Origin: Rebecca billardiae RCC1528
Lineage: Eukaryota; Haptophyta
DNA length: 64,000 nucleotides
Assembly (NCBI GenBank): GCA_965240325.2
Contig: OZ251255.1
Coordinates: forward strand, 434,001-498,000
Reading direction: 5' to 3'
In this document: piece after piece, positions 35,167 through 45,968 of the stretch
Layout: every line of letters starts with the position of its first letter
Position numbering within the stretch: the stretch's first letter is position 1
Position numbers and translations under genes: made by a program
Notes under the pieces: model-generated
What the model was told of the DNA's origin: nothing
Seen by the model: only the letters and a program-made list of their open reading frames with translations
Database searches by the model: none

Positions 35167-38100
35167 GCGGCTGCGTGCGCGCAGGAGTGGCAGTCGCGCA
35201 TCGCGTACTACCACTACAAGAAGCAGAAGGCCCTGCACCCGTGCTCGGAGATGGGCGGCTTCACGCGCCTCGTCAACCTCCCAGGCGGTGTGCGCGCGCC
35301 CGCGCGCCGCCCTTGGGCGCGGCGCCGGCGGCGGGGGGCGCGGCGCCGGCGGCGGGGGGCGCGCCGCCGGCGGCGGGGGGCGCGCCGCCGGCGGCGGGCG
35401 CGGCAGGTCTCGCGCCGGCGCGGTTGTGCCGGTGGTTTGGGCAGGGGGTGGCGGTGTGGGTGTGTGGGCGGCTGGGTGGGGGCGGGTGGCGGGCATCGGG
35501 CGTCGTGCGCGAGCCGCACGCGCGGCGGCGGAGGCTGGGTTGCCTAGCCCACTGCCGGCGCCCACTGCGGGCGCGCACGCTCGAACGCACCGCACCGCGC
35601 GCGCCCCGCCCGCTGCCACCACCACCGCCGCCGCCGCTCACCCCCGCGCCCGCCGGCACCCCCGCCGCCGCCCGCCGCGCGTGCCCGCAGGCAAGCCCGA
35701 CGCCCTCGTCGCCGAGATGCCCACTGTCGTTGTGCAGCAGCTGTCGGGCGGGCGGCGCGAGGGCGGCGATTACGGATTCATCGTCATGAACAGGTGCGCG
35801 GCGGTTACAAACGGTTACGGGCGGTTACGGACGGTTGCGGGCGGTGACGGGCGGTGGCGGGCGCTGGGGGGGCGGTGGGCGGAGGCGCGGGGGCGGGGCC
35901 GCGTGGCAGCGCCACGAGCGCGCCAGTGGCGGCGGGTGGGCGGGAGTGCAGGGCGGCGCGCGCGCGCGCTCGCTCGCCGCGCGGCGGCGCCGCCGCCGCT
36001 GCGGACAGCTGCCGCCGCCGTGGCCCCTTGCAGCGCAGCGAGTCCGGGGCGTGGACGGACTCAGCCCCCTCCACCCCTCGCGCCCCGCCCTCTCGCGCGC
36101 AGGCCGTGGGGCGTGATGCAGCTGCTCAAGACCGAGCACTGGCGCGCCATCCCTGAGGAGTATGTCCTCATTCTCGAGACTGACCATTTATTTATGCACC
36201 CGCCGCCGAATAAAGCGACGCCCACGCAGCCCGCGGCGTTCAAATTCTACTACATGAACTCGAAGGCGCGTGCGCGCGCGCGCGCGGGCGGAGGGGCCGG
36301 GCGGCGGTGTCGGCGGCCGGCTGGCTGGCTGGGGACTGGCACGGCCCGCCTGCCGCTCGCGCGCGCGCGGGGTCGCCGCCGGCGCCGGGAGCGGCTGCGC
36401 GCGCGCCCTTGGCAGGCCGAAACCGCGTGCGCGTGCGCCGCACCCAGCGGACTCTCCCGGACTCCCCTCCCCCGCCCCCGCGCGCGCAGGACGTGAAGCT
36501 GCAGCCGGTGATCCGCAAGTACTGGCAGGGCAGCTTCGACGAGGTCGACCCCGTGGGCCCCTCTCCCGCCATCATGACCAAAGCCATGCTTGAGCGCATC
36601 ACGCCGGCATGGTGCGCGCGCGGGGCGGCGCGGCGCGTTGTGGCGCGGTGCGATGTGGCGCGGTGTGGCGTGCGCGCGCGGTGCGCACGCCGCGCGGCGG
36701 CGGCGCGGCGTGTGCGCCGCTGTGTGTGCTCTGGAGGAGGCCAGGGGAGGGGTGCGGACAGCACGCGCGGGGGTCGGGCGCTCGCCCACGCCTCGCGCCA
36801 CCAGCCCGTGCCCCCTCCTCTGCCTCACCCCCCTCCTATTTGATCCCCCGACGCGGTGTATTGATTGGCTGTATGCATTCGATCGGTTGCCGTATGCATT
36901 TGCTGCGTTGCCGTGTGTGCAGGTGGGACTACTCCCTGCGCATGAAGCGCGACGACCCGGACGCCAACCGAGAGTTTGGCTGGGTGCTCGAGATGTGGGG
37001 GTACACGCTCGGCGTGCTCTCTCTCGGCATCCACCACATCGTCGACCCAGAGTTCCAGGTGCGGCCGGGCGCGGGGGGGGGGGGGGGGGGTGAGGGTGAG
37101 GGTGAGGGGTAGGGTTGGGGCGCGCCGCGGGGCCGGGCGCGCCGTGGATCTGGGCGGGAGGGGCCGGGCGCGGGGCGCGCCGTGCGGCCGGGCGCGCCGC
37201 GCGGGGCCGGGGCGGCGGCCGTGCGGGGCAGGGGCGGCGCTCGGGCGCGCTGCGGGGCCGGGCGATGACAGAGAGCGTGCACGTGCGTGTGTGGTGCGGC
37301 GTGTGGCGTGTGCATGCGCCTGCGTGTCTGTGCGGATCTATGCGGACGTGTGCGTGTGTATCCCGCCCCCCCCTCACGCACGCGCCTTCCGTGCCGTGCG
37401 CCGCGCCGCGCGCGCCTCCGCCGCCGCGGTGCCGCCCCGGCGCCCTCGTGCGCGCCGGGCGGCCCTCCCCACGACGCCACGCCGCCGCACACACCCACAC
37501 ACACCGGCGGCACACCAGTGCGAGCCGCAGGGCACCGGGATGGACGGCATGCACATTTACCCGATCTACCACTACACCTTTGACATCCGGACCGACACGG
37601 TCTGGTCGGTCTCGAAGCGCACCTTCCACGGCCGGTACTTTCCGCGAAACTACCGGATGCCGCCGCCGTGCTCGTCCGAGTCGCACTTCGCGCTCGCCGG
37701 CATGTTCAACGAGGCGTCGGCCAACCTGCCCGGCTGGGAGGGCGACGACGCCAAGGGTGACAGGTGCGGCGGCGGTCGCAGTGGCAGTGGCGGCTTGCGG
37801 CAGTGGCGGACACGCGGCGCAGCGCACCCCCGGCGACGCCCTCGCGCTCCTCTGAGCCGACCCTGCCCACTCGCACCCGGCCGGCCCTACCCTACACCGC
37901 CCACACACGCCTCGGCGCCCGCGCGCGCGCAGCCAGCCGTGGCCGGCTCGCACGGACGACTGGCGGAACGACTACAGCGTCCCGCCCTCCGCGGCGGACG
38001 CGGCCGTGGCCGCGGCAGCCACGACGCCTGGGCACTGGCCGACGCCGCTGCGCCCGACAGACCCCGCGTTCGGCGCGGCGGCGGCGCGCGGCGCGCGCGC

Positions 38101-39544
38101 GCTGCTCACGCACGCGGCGGTGGGCACGGGGCCGTGGCAGTGGGGCGAGAGCCTGACCGTCTACATCCTTGCCAGGGGGCAGCTCGGTGCGCGCCCGCGC
38201 GCGCGCGCCCGAGCGCGCGGCACGCGCGGCGCGAATGCACGCGCGCCCGCCGCCGACGCGCGGCCGCCACCCTCGCGCGCACCACCGCCGCCGCCCCCAT
38301 GCGCCGCCGCGGTGGCCAGGCGTGTACTCGCACCCGGTGCGCGCCGTCAAGGGCGGCACGGCCGCGGCGGGGCGATGGCGCTTCGAGACGGCGGCGGATG
38401 CGGAGAGCGGCGGCGGCGACGGCAGCGCCGCGCAGGCGGCGCCGCTGCGCTTCATGGTGCGCGCGCGCGCGCGCGCGTTGGAGCCGCGCGTGCGCGCGCG
38501 CGCGGTGCCGCGGCCTCGCAGCCGGCGTCTGCTGCGCCTGCCCGCGGCGCGCTGGGGCTGCGCCGTGCGGACGGGGCGTGCCGCGTGGCGCCGCCCGCCG
38601 CTCGCGCTCACAGCGTGCGCACCGCGCCCTGTTGCCTACCTGCGCTGGGGGCGCGCGCCTTTGCTCTCGTGCGCGTGTGTGTGCGCGCTTCATCCTCTGG
38701 CTGCTCGGCTCTGATTGGCTGCTGCTGCTGCTGCGTGTGTCATCCTCTGGCTGCTCGGCTCTGATTGGCTGCTGCTGCTGCTGCGTGTGTCATCGCGATG
38801 CGTGCACCCGTGTGTACCTGTGTGTATCTGTGTACCGTTGGCGCGTGTGCGCGCCGCCGCGACCTCCTGGGACGCCCTCGTCGGCGGCAGGTGTGCGGCG
38901 TGCACTACCGCGTCACCTTCAGCCTGGGGGGCGGCAGCTGGACGCTCAGCGCCACGCCGGTCGAGGGCGGCGGCGCGGCGGTGCCGGGCGTGCTCGGCGG
39001 CGGCGGCCCGCCGCGCGGCACGCACGCCGCCGAGGCCGCCAGTTACGAGTCCGGCTCTCTCGCGGCGCAGATGGTGGGCACCGGACCGTACCAGTGGGCG
39101 GGGATGACGCCGTGCGTCTTCCTCCGCGGCGGCGTCTTCATGACGCCGTGGGCGCCGGGCACGTGGGGCGCCAAGCCTGGTGCGCGCGCGCAGCGGCGGG
39201 CGGCCGCGGAGCTCGCGCGTGGCCGTGGACGCGGACGCTTGCCGCCGCCGCGCGCGACACGTGCGCACACCGCCAGCCGCGCCGCGCGCGGCGACGGGCG
39301 CGCGCACACCTCACTCACCCCACCCGCGCGCCGCGCCGCGCGTACGGGCTGGCTGGCGGCTTCAGGCGACCCGAGCGCGATCGTCGCCACCTTCTACGGC
39401 ATCAAGCACGAGCTGACCCTCTCGTCCGCCGAGTGCGGCAAGCTGCTCTCGATGCGCGTGAGCGACCGCGACCGCGTGCCGGTGGCGTTCATGCACGAGA
39501 AGACGAGTAAGGGGGCGGGCGCGTGCCAGGGGCACCACGGCTAG
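34630..39544 (+). CDS. Hydroxyproline O-arabinosyltransferase-like glycosyltransferase with duplicated C-terminal domain
   Basis: Eleven exons: 34630..35034, 35185..35287, 35691..35793, 36103..36265, 36490..36611, 36923..37057, 37519..37763, 37933..38186, 38320..38456, 38891..39179, 39366..39544. A type II membrane anchor (CLAALVVTMMISWYAV) precedes the catalytic domain: HVIMTAASGKYQ, EWQSRIAYYHYKKQKA, MGGFTRLV, the DxH motif in ETDHLF (36182-36187), PAAFKFYYM, GWVLEMWGYTLGV and SHFALAGMFNEASANLPGWE, all in the order of plant HPAT and peptidyl-serine galactosyltransferases. It should add arabinose or a related sugar to hydroxyproline-rich proteins in the Golgi. Beyond the usual end are two related segments, VGTGPWQWGESLTVYILARG and VGTGPYQWAGMTPCVFLRGG, an extra domain I do not recognise. 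Ten introns; intron 4 (36266..36489) appears to use a GC donor. Intron 6 carries telomere-like repeats. Confidence 0.88.
35316..35405 (+). repeat. Tandem minisatellite in an HPAT intron
   Basis: About four copies of a 21-22 nt GC-only unit (GGCGCGCCGCCGGCGGCGGG-like) lie in intron 35288-35690, the second intron. The last copies are nearly identical, indicating recent expansion. Confidence 0.8.
37073..37119 (+). repeat. Poly-G run and GGTGAG/TAGGGTT telomere-like repeats in an HPAT intron
   Basis: An 18-nt G run (37073-37090) leads into GGTGAG units and GGGTAGGGTTGGGG near the 5' end of intron 37058-37518. On the coding strand this is G-rich, the opposite orientation to the ABCG and kinase intron arrays. 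Confidence 0.8.
38691..38790 (+). repeat. Two perfect 50-bp tandem repeats in an HPAT intron
   Basis: Units at 38691-38740 and 38741-38790 start CATCCTCTGGCTGCTCGG and include a short TGC run. They lie within intron 38457-38890. Identity between units suggests recent duplication. Confidence 0.92.
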
Positions 39545-40355
39545 CTATAGCTGGCTAGCGTGCGCCCGGCCGCCCGCTCCGCCCATCAGCGCGCGGGAGG
39601 GCTGCCCACGCGGATGTTGAACCCGTCACCCGACCGCGTCGCACGCGGCGGCAGGCGCAGCGCACAGCGGGCAGCGGCCCTCAGCCGAGTCATACTCATC
39701 GCGCTCGCCGCACGGCCTCCGAGGTCACAGCAGAGTACTTCAGACCGTCGTCCGCTGAGGCATGCAGTATAACATCTCAGAGTAGCGCGCTTCGCCGGGC
39801 GTCATCCGGCCCGGCCCGCTCGCGCGCCGCGCAGCCTGCGGGCTTGCTGGCGGGCGCAGCCGCGCCGGAAGCTCCGCCTGATGCGGGCAATCGGCGGGGC
39901 GAACTAAGGATCTGAGCGGATGACCGCCAAACGAATATGAATCGTCGCCTGACAGTCTGATTTGCTTCGTTCGAATCTTCGATCCGCGACGCGAATATAT
40001 GTAGTATATGAATGAATAACCATTTTAACTCACATTGGCGGTCAGTCGGTCACCCCACCGACCGAGTCGAGTAGTCGACGTCGAGCTGGATGAATCTGCA
40101 TTGACGCGATCCCGCCGAACTATGATACTACAGAGTTTGGATGGTGGTATACTGTTCAAACCCCCAGTTTCCAGGTCTCTCTTGGAGAGCGTGCGATGAA
40201 GGATGGCGCGGCAACCTGCCACCGTGAGCCTTACGCACGTTAAAACAAATAAACTGTATGCGTGATTTACACTGCGCAACCGCGACGAACCACGTGAGTA
40301 ACGGGGGTGGAGACTCACTGGAGAGTTCCACGGCGCGTGTTGTCCCGTGGCGGAG
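39545..40355. other. Intergenic: 3' of HPAT, 5' of the TIR-like membrane gene
   Basis: No gene is visible. GC drops sharply from about 39.9 to 40.3 kb, immediately upstream of the next start codon, so the promoter of the TIR-like gene is probably in this AT-richer part. Confidence 0.5.
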
Positions 40356-41945
40356 ATGAGCAGCTCTCCCTCGGAGGGGCAGCGTGTGCAGCGCACTGCT
40401 TCACCGCCGAGCGGGGACTTGCCGCAGGCGCCGATCTCGCCCGCCCGTGATGCCAATCCCCGCCTGGGAGATCGGACCCCCACCCTCGCGATCCGCGATG
40501 CGCTCGAGCGCGCGCGCGACGCGGGTCGCCGCCGCCAAAAGGTGATTCAAGTGCCCGCCGTGGTCTTCGGGCTCAGCCTCTTCATAGTCGCCCTGGCGTT
40601 TGGCTTCGTGCCCACGCTGGCCAACCTGCCATGGGCACGCGGCTCGATGGTCAGCATCAGCTACACCCTCGGCCTGCTGTCCCTCCTGCTCGCGCTCATC
40701 CCGACTCAGCGGCGCGTCGTCCGCGCCGGCGTCGTGCTCTACTCGCTCTTCATGCTCTACACCGCCGGCGGGGTGGGCGCGGGGAGCGTCGTGCCGACGG
40801 CGCTTGCGCTGGCCACCGACACCCACGAGCCGTGCAGCGGCGACGGCGCTGCCTCCTCCAGCGCGTGCACGCTTGCTCTCGTGAGGCTGGTGCGCTCGTG
40901 CGTCATTGTGGCCGTGCACGTGTGCGGCATCGTGCTCTTGCTCGGCTCGCTCTGCCGCGCGCGCATGCAGGCGCGCGCGCAGCTCGATCTGGTCTGGCGT
41001 GTCTTCGCGGTGACGCAGATCGTGATGGGCCTCGCCCGCCTCTCGTTCGACATCCCCGCTGCGCTGGGGTACCACCCGCCACGAGCGGCCCCGTTCGCCT
41101 CCGCGTCTCTGCTCCTGTTGACCGGCGCGGCGGCGGCGACGGGTCGGCTGCGTGAGGTGACGCAGGCCTGGCTGGCGTCCAACGGCGAGGGCATCCGCTC
41201 CGCGTCGATGCTCAGCGTGCTGCTCAGCGGGCGCTCGGCGGAGGAGGCGCTGCTGCTGGCAGAGGGCCTGCTCCGCAGCGTGAGCGCAGACAAGGTGGAC
41301 GCTGCCGGGCTGCGCGGCGACCGCTCCGAGCAGGAGTGCTTCGCGCTCTCCGAGCCCGCCTCGTTCGGCAGCGTGGACGCCTTCGTGTGCCACGCGCACG
41401 GCGACAGCGCGGAGGAGAGGGCCGAGCAGCTCCGGCTGTGGGCGGCCGACTTCAGCCGCGAGCACGGGCGCGCGCCGCGGCTGTGGATGGATGCCTACTG
41501 CCTCGAGGCGAGGTCCATCGAGCCGTCGCTAGAGTGCCTGCCGGTCTTCCTGGCGAGCTGCGACCGGCTGCTCGTGCTGCACGGCCCGGCGCTCCCACAG
41601 CGCCTGTGGTGCGTGACCGAGCTCTTCTTCCACCTCTCGATCGGCGCACAGCGCGCGAGCAAGACGGACGTGCTCCGGCTGCCCAGCGCGACCGCCAACA
41701 ACTTGTTGCCGGCCGGCCTCCTCGTCGCCCAAGACTTTGACGCGCGCCGCGCGCAGTGCATGTACAGCCACGACCGGGATCTTCTCCTGACGATCCTGGA
41801 GGCGTACCCGGGCGGCATCCCCGCGTTCAACACCGCGGTCTCGCGCATGCTCGTGATGGGGTCGGAAGGCGGCGGAAGCCGCGGGCCGGACGAGCAGCGC
41901 GGTCATCATGGCGCCATTGTTGTGCCGGTTGGCCCCACATTCTAA
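40356..41945 (+). CDS. Multi-pass membrane protein with C-terminal TIR-like domain
   Basis: A single-exon gene of 529 residues starting at ATG 40356 (MSSSPSEGQRVQ). The N-terminal half is hydrophobic with about five or six membrane segments, for example VFGLSLFIVALAFGFVPTLA, LGLLSLLLALIPT, LVRSCVIVAVHVCGIVLLLG and ASLLLLTGAAAATG. The C-terminal domain begins SVDAFVCHAHGD, continues RAPRLWMDAYCLE, LPVFLASCDRLLVLHGPAL and QRLWCVTELFFHL. This order, with WCxxE (Glu 41619-41621), is that of a TIR domain, whose matching Glu is catalytic in NAD-cleaving TIRs. Architecture matches the gene at 53872-56988. Function is inferred as membrane-linked signalling; a non-catalytic scaffold role is equally possible. 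No introns, unlike most neighbours. Confidence 0.75.
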   Translation: MSSSPSEGQRVQRTASPPSGDLPQAPISPARDANPRLGDRTPTLAIRDALERARDAGRRRQKVIQVPAVVFGLSLFIVALAFGFVPTLANLPWARGSMVSISYTLGLLSLLLALIPTQRRVVRAGVVLYSLFMLYTAGGVGAGSVVPTALALATDTHEPCSGDGAASSSACTLALVRLVRSCVIVAVHVCGIVLLLGSLCRARMQARAQLDLVWRVFAVTQIVMGLARLSFDIPAALGYHPPRAAPFASASLLLLTGAAAATGRLREVTQAWLASNGEGIRSASMLSVLLSGRSAEEALLLAEGLLRSVSADKVDAAGLRGDRSEQECFALSEPASFGSVDAFVCHAHGDSAEERAEQLRLWAADFSREHGRAPRLWMDAYCLEARSIEPSLECLPVFLASCDRLLVLHGPALPQRLWCVTELFFHLSIGAQRASKTDVLRLPSATANNLLPAGLLVAQDFDARRAQCMYSHDRDLLLTILEAYPGGIPAFNTAVSRMLVMGSEGGGSRGPDEQRGHHGAIVVPVGPTF

Positions 41946-43112
41946 ATCCATCCACGACACTGTCACTGTACAGTACGCGTCGTGAGCTGCGTTCCTGAGC
42001 TCGTGCGTTCGGACTGGAACCAGCCGGTGCAAGACGGCTGCCGCCTTCTGAGTCGGGCGGCGTCCGCCGGAAACGCGGTGCTCGGGCGTCCTGACGGCGC
42101 GGCGGTGACACCGGCGCGCTGACTCACGACTACAGTATATAACTAACTGCCACTAGCTGCGACTAAGCCGTGACGGCGATTAGTATATCATCCGTGAGAG
42201 TCGTCGGAGACGCCCCGGACCGCGCGGGCGTTATCGTACGCGACGGTACGCGTCGATAGCCAACTAACTATACTGCGCGCTTATATTAGCCAGCGCCAGT
42301 GGCGCCTCACGGAGTTCGGACTCTGGCCGAGCCGCCGGCTGCCCGGGCCGGCCCGGAGCAGCCGCGGGCGACCCCTGACGCCGCCCGGCCCCCGGGCTGG
42401 CACCGTGAGGCCGCGGGAGTGAATAAGGATTAAGGGACAGGGTCGGCGACTACTCACTCCGTCTGACGTCTCCGCCGAACCGCCGCGAACCGTGTCAGCT
42501 GACTGGTGTCATGCACGGTAGGCAGTAATACTGTTGAAGAGTAGTAGTAATATATTGTTACTAAGTTAGACAGCACGTCATCCGTCGTCATCAAACCGAC
42601 ACACGGGCTGCAGCAGTCGAGGCCATTGTGACTGCGGCGGACGGGCGGCTTGACCGGCCGTGCGGCCGGGCCGGTACTGACCGTCCGAGTTACACTGTCA
42701 GATGGGGTCCAGAGGCAGAGATCGACCGAGCAACTCCAAAAAACACTATAAACAGCGGAGTGAGCGGTAGCTAGTGCTGGTTATTTAGAAGGGCCGGGGG
42801 CGGCGTCGCAGCGGCAGGCCGGCTGCTTCCCCATAGGCCATACGCAGCCTGGCGGAGTCCAGCCGGTGAGCGGCAGCGCGCGCCAGTTCGGGCTTCGTCG
42901 CCTTTTTTGCTGGCTGGAAAAGGCAAAAGCGCAGGGCTCAGTCGACAGCTTGAGCTCCAGAGCACGTCGGCACGGGCCCCGCCGTAAAAATACCTAAAAA
43001 CCACCCCCAAAAGTTACAAAACGCGCCCACCCGTGTTTTTTGTTTTTTTTCGCCGGTTGCGCGCGGCCCGGACCGAGCCGTTGGTGCTCCACAGCCACAG
43101 CCAAGCCTGCTG
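41946..43112. other. Gene-poor interval
   Basis: No gene is recognisable between the TIR-like gene and the kinase. The stretch 42.1-42.7 kb is comparatively AT-rich with no obvious repeat. A short T run (about 43036-43050) lies about 170 bp before the kinase start Met favoured at 43218. Confidence 0.5.
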
Positions 43113-45101
43113 ATGGGCGCAGCGGCTTTGGCGTGGCGCACGAGGCCTGTCGCGGGGCGGGTGGCGGCGTCATCGGCGCAGGCGCGGACGTCCACGGGTG
43201 AGTCTCGAGGCCGCGCGATGGACGACGCGGAGGAGGCGTACGACGACGACTTTGAGGACGACGACGAGCCGGACGCGGCCGCGTCGGCGTCGGCGGCGGA
43301 TGCTGCGGCGGCGGTGGCGGCGGAGTCATCGCAGCCCGCGCCCGCGCCCGCGCGCGCCGCGCTCAGCGCGAGCAACGCGCCGCCGGCGCTGGGCGAGCCG
43401 GCGGCGCCGGCCGATGGGCGTCCCAAGGCTGGCCGGCGGGGCGCCGCGCCCGTCGCGCGCGCGCACGCCGACCCCGGTGCCGACGCGGCGGCCGACAGCG
43501 GCGGCGGCGGCGGCGGCGGCTCGGCCGCGGCCGCCGGCCGCGGCTGGGTCGAAATTGCATGGGACGAGCTCGAGCTGGGCGACGTGGTGGCGCGTGGCGC
43601 GTCGGGCGAGATCCGCGTCGCGTACTACCGCGGCCAGCTCGTCGCCGCCAAGTCGCTCTTCGCCGGCGCCGCGCGCTCGCCGCTCAAGTCGGAGCAGGTG
43701 TGCCCCGCCGCGCCGCGCCTAACCCTAACCCTCACCTAAACCCGAAGCCGAAGCCGAAGCCAGCCGGCAAGCCCGCCCGCGCCGCGCACGCGCCGGCTGG
43801 CCTGCCGCATGCCGCGAGCGCGCGCGCCGGCTGCGCGCGGAGCGGGGAGCGTGCCGCGCGCGGGCAGCGGGTGTGGCGTGCCGGCAGCGCGGGGGCGTTG
43901 GTGTGTGCGCGTTGGTGCGTTGGTGTGTGTGCCGTGTGCGGAGAGCGCTCCCGCCCTGCCGTGCGCGGCGCCGCGGCGCGCGGCGCATGTGGCTCCGCGG
44001 CCGTAACCGTCTCCGTACCTGCCTCCGCGCGCGCGGATGCGCACCCGCGCACCCGCGCGCCCGCGCGCCCGCGCTAAAAACAACAACAACTGTTTATATT
44101 TTTTTTCGCGCAGGCGGAGTGGCGCCGCGCCTACGACGAGTACATGAGCGAGATCCTGACGCTGTCGGGGCTGCGCGGCGCGCCGCACGTGCTCACGCTC
44201 CTCGGCGCGTGCATGCAGCCGGCGCTCGGGCGGTGCGCGATCGTGTGCGAATTCTGCGAATGTTCTCTTTTCGAAGCCTTGCACACGCCGCCCAGCCACC
44301 TGCTCAGCCCGGCGGCGCGCGCGGCGCAGCTCGCCGCCGCCGCGGCCGCGGCGGCGTCGGAGGCGGCGGCGATGGGCGGCTCGGCCGCGCCCACGCCCGC
44401 GGCGGCGGCCGTTGCCGCCGACCCGCGGCTCCGCAGGCCGGCGGCGGCGCGCGTGCTCGCCCTGCTCCTGGGCCACGAGTCCGGGTCTTCCCCGGACTCC
44501 GACCCGGCGGCGGCGCTCGGGTCCTCGCTGGGCGTGGCGGGCGCGCTCGACGCGCGCACCTACAGCAAGCGCGCGCTCGCGGCCGTGCTGGCGCAGGTGT
44601 GCGCGCGCGCGCGTTGAGTGCTCGCGCGTCGAGCGCGCGCGCACGCGCGACGGGCACTCGCATCGGGCGCGGGCGCGCGCGGCCTCCGCGAGGCCTGCGC
44701 CCTGCCCCGCGCCCGCGCGCGCCCCCCGAACCCACACCCAACCCCCGCCGCTGCCCCCGCCGCCCCGCCAGGTCGCGGACGCGCTCGCGCACCTGCACGC
44801 CCTCGCGCCCGCCATCGTGCACAGGGACGTCAAGTCTCACAACGTTCTGCTGACTGTGCGGCGCGCCGGCGGCTCGGCGGCCGCGGGCGCGGCGGCGGGC
44901 TTGGCTGACGGTGGCGGCGGTGGCGGCTCGGCGGCGGGGGGGGCGCTCGAGCTGAGCGCGCGGCTGTGCGACTTTGGGCTGGTGGGCACCACGACCATCG
45001 ATGCGGGTACGCCCGGGTACATGGCGCCCGAGCTCTTCAAGAAGACAGCCTACTCGAAGGTGCGTGCGCGCGTGTGCGTTTGCGTGTGCGTGCGCGTGCG
45101 T

Positions 45102-45150
<49 letters not shown>

Positions 45151-45393
45151 CGTGTGCGTGCGTGCGTGTGCGCGTGTGTGTGTGTGCGTGTGCGTGTGTG
45201 TGTGTGCCTGCCCTGCCTACGCACAGCGCAGCGCTAGAGCCGGCCGCGTGCCAGGGGTGGTCAGGGCGGGCGTGGCGTGTGCTCTGCCGCCGCCGCGCCG
45301 CCGGCCTCAGGCCAACCGACACGCGCCCGACACGCACGCACACACGCACGCACACACACACGCACACACGCACACACGCACGCACACATGCAC

Positions 45394-45432
<39 letters not shown>

Positions 45433-45968
45433 CACACACGCACACACACACACACACACGCACACACACACACGCACACACACACACGCACACACACACA
45501 CGCGCACACTCACGCGGGGGCCCGCCGCGCGCGCGCGCGGCGCAGGCGGTCGACGTGTACGCGCTCGGGATGGTCGTCTGGGAGGCGTGGGCGGCCGAGC
45601 TGCCATTCGACGGGTACGCGCCCGCGGACATCAGGCGACTGGTCACCGCCGGTGAGCGACCGAGCCTGCCGCGCGCGATGCCGCGCGCCGTCGGCGAGCT
45701 CGTCACCGCCTGCTGGGACGCGAACGCCGCGCGCCGCCCGGCGGCGGCGGAGGTCGGCGAGCGCCTGCGCGCGCTCGCGGAGACGCTGCCGGCCGGCGGC
45801 GCGCGCGCGGGCACGCCCGGCCTCGGCGCTACGCACCCGCCAGGCCACGCCCGCGGCGGCGCCGCCGCCGCCGCCGCGCCACGAGAGCCCGCCGGCCCCG
45901 CGGCCGCGCTCGCCAGCCGCTCGGAGGTGGTCGCTCTCTCGGACTCACTCGACGCGCTCCTGCGCTGA
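43113..45968 (+). CDS. TKL-like protein kinase
   Basis: Four exons, all phase 0: 43113..43697, 44114..44596, 44772..45059, 45546..45968, giving 592 residues, or 557 if translation starts at [11 protein letters not shown] (43218), which looks more natural because it opens the acidic N-terminus. Kinase motifs in order: [15 protein letters not shown] (Gly loop), VAAKSL (lysine), [11 protein letters not shown] (catalytic loop), [18 protein letters not shown] (activation segment), [13 protein letters not shown] and [15 protein letters not shown]. The small/MAPKKK-like pattern and YMAPE point to the tyrosine-kinase-like group; Ser/Thr specificity is inferred from DVKSHN. An Ala-rich insert of about 90 residues sits before the HRD motif. 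Introns 1 and 3 hold telomere-like repeats and long TG/CA tracts. Confidence 0.88.
43718..43743 (+). repeat. Telomere-like CCTAACCCTAACCC in a kinase intron
   Basis: Two exact CCCTAA units plus variants (CACCTAAACCCG) start 20 nt after the 5' splice site of intron 43698-44113, followed by a short CCGAAG repeat. Confidence 0.8.
45105..45515 (+). repeat. Opposed (TG)n and (CA)n tracts within one kinase intron
   Basis: Intron 45060-45545 has a TG/CG-rich tract at about 45066-45210 and a long CA tract at about 45339-45512. On the transcript these are complementary, so they could pair in one hairpin with a loop of about 130 nt. Confidence 0.88.

Noticed and set aside
32746-35547. Long + strand open frames over the RCC1 and HPAT starts
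   Set aside because: They are GC-rich shadows of the minus-strand RCC1 gene and, at the right end, of the HPAT first exon; only the HPAT part from 34630 has protein character.
39900-40000. Possible tRNA, from a TTCGAATC resembling a B box
   Set aside because: No A box and no cloverleaf pairing by eye.
45261-45606. Frames rich in THTHTH and VCVCVC
   Set aside because: Translation of the CA tract in a kinase intron.
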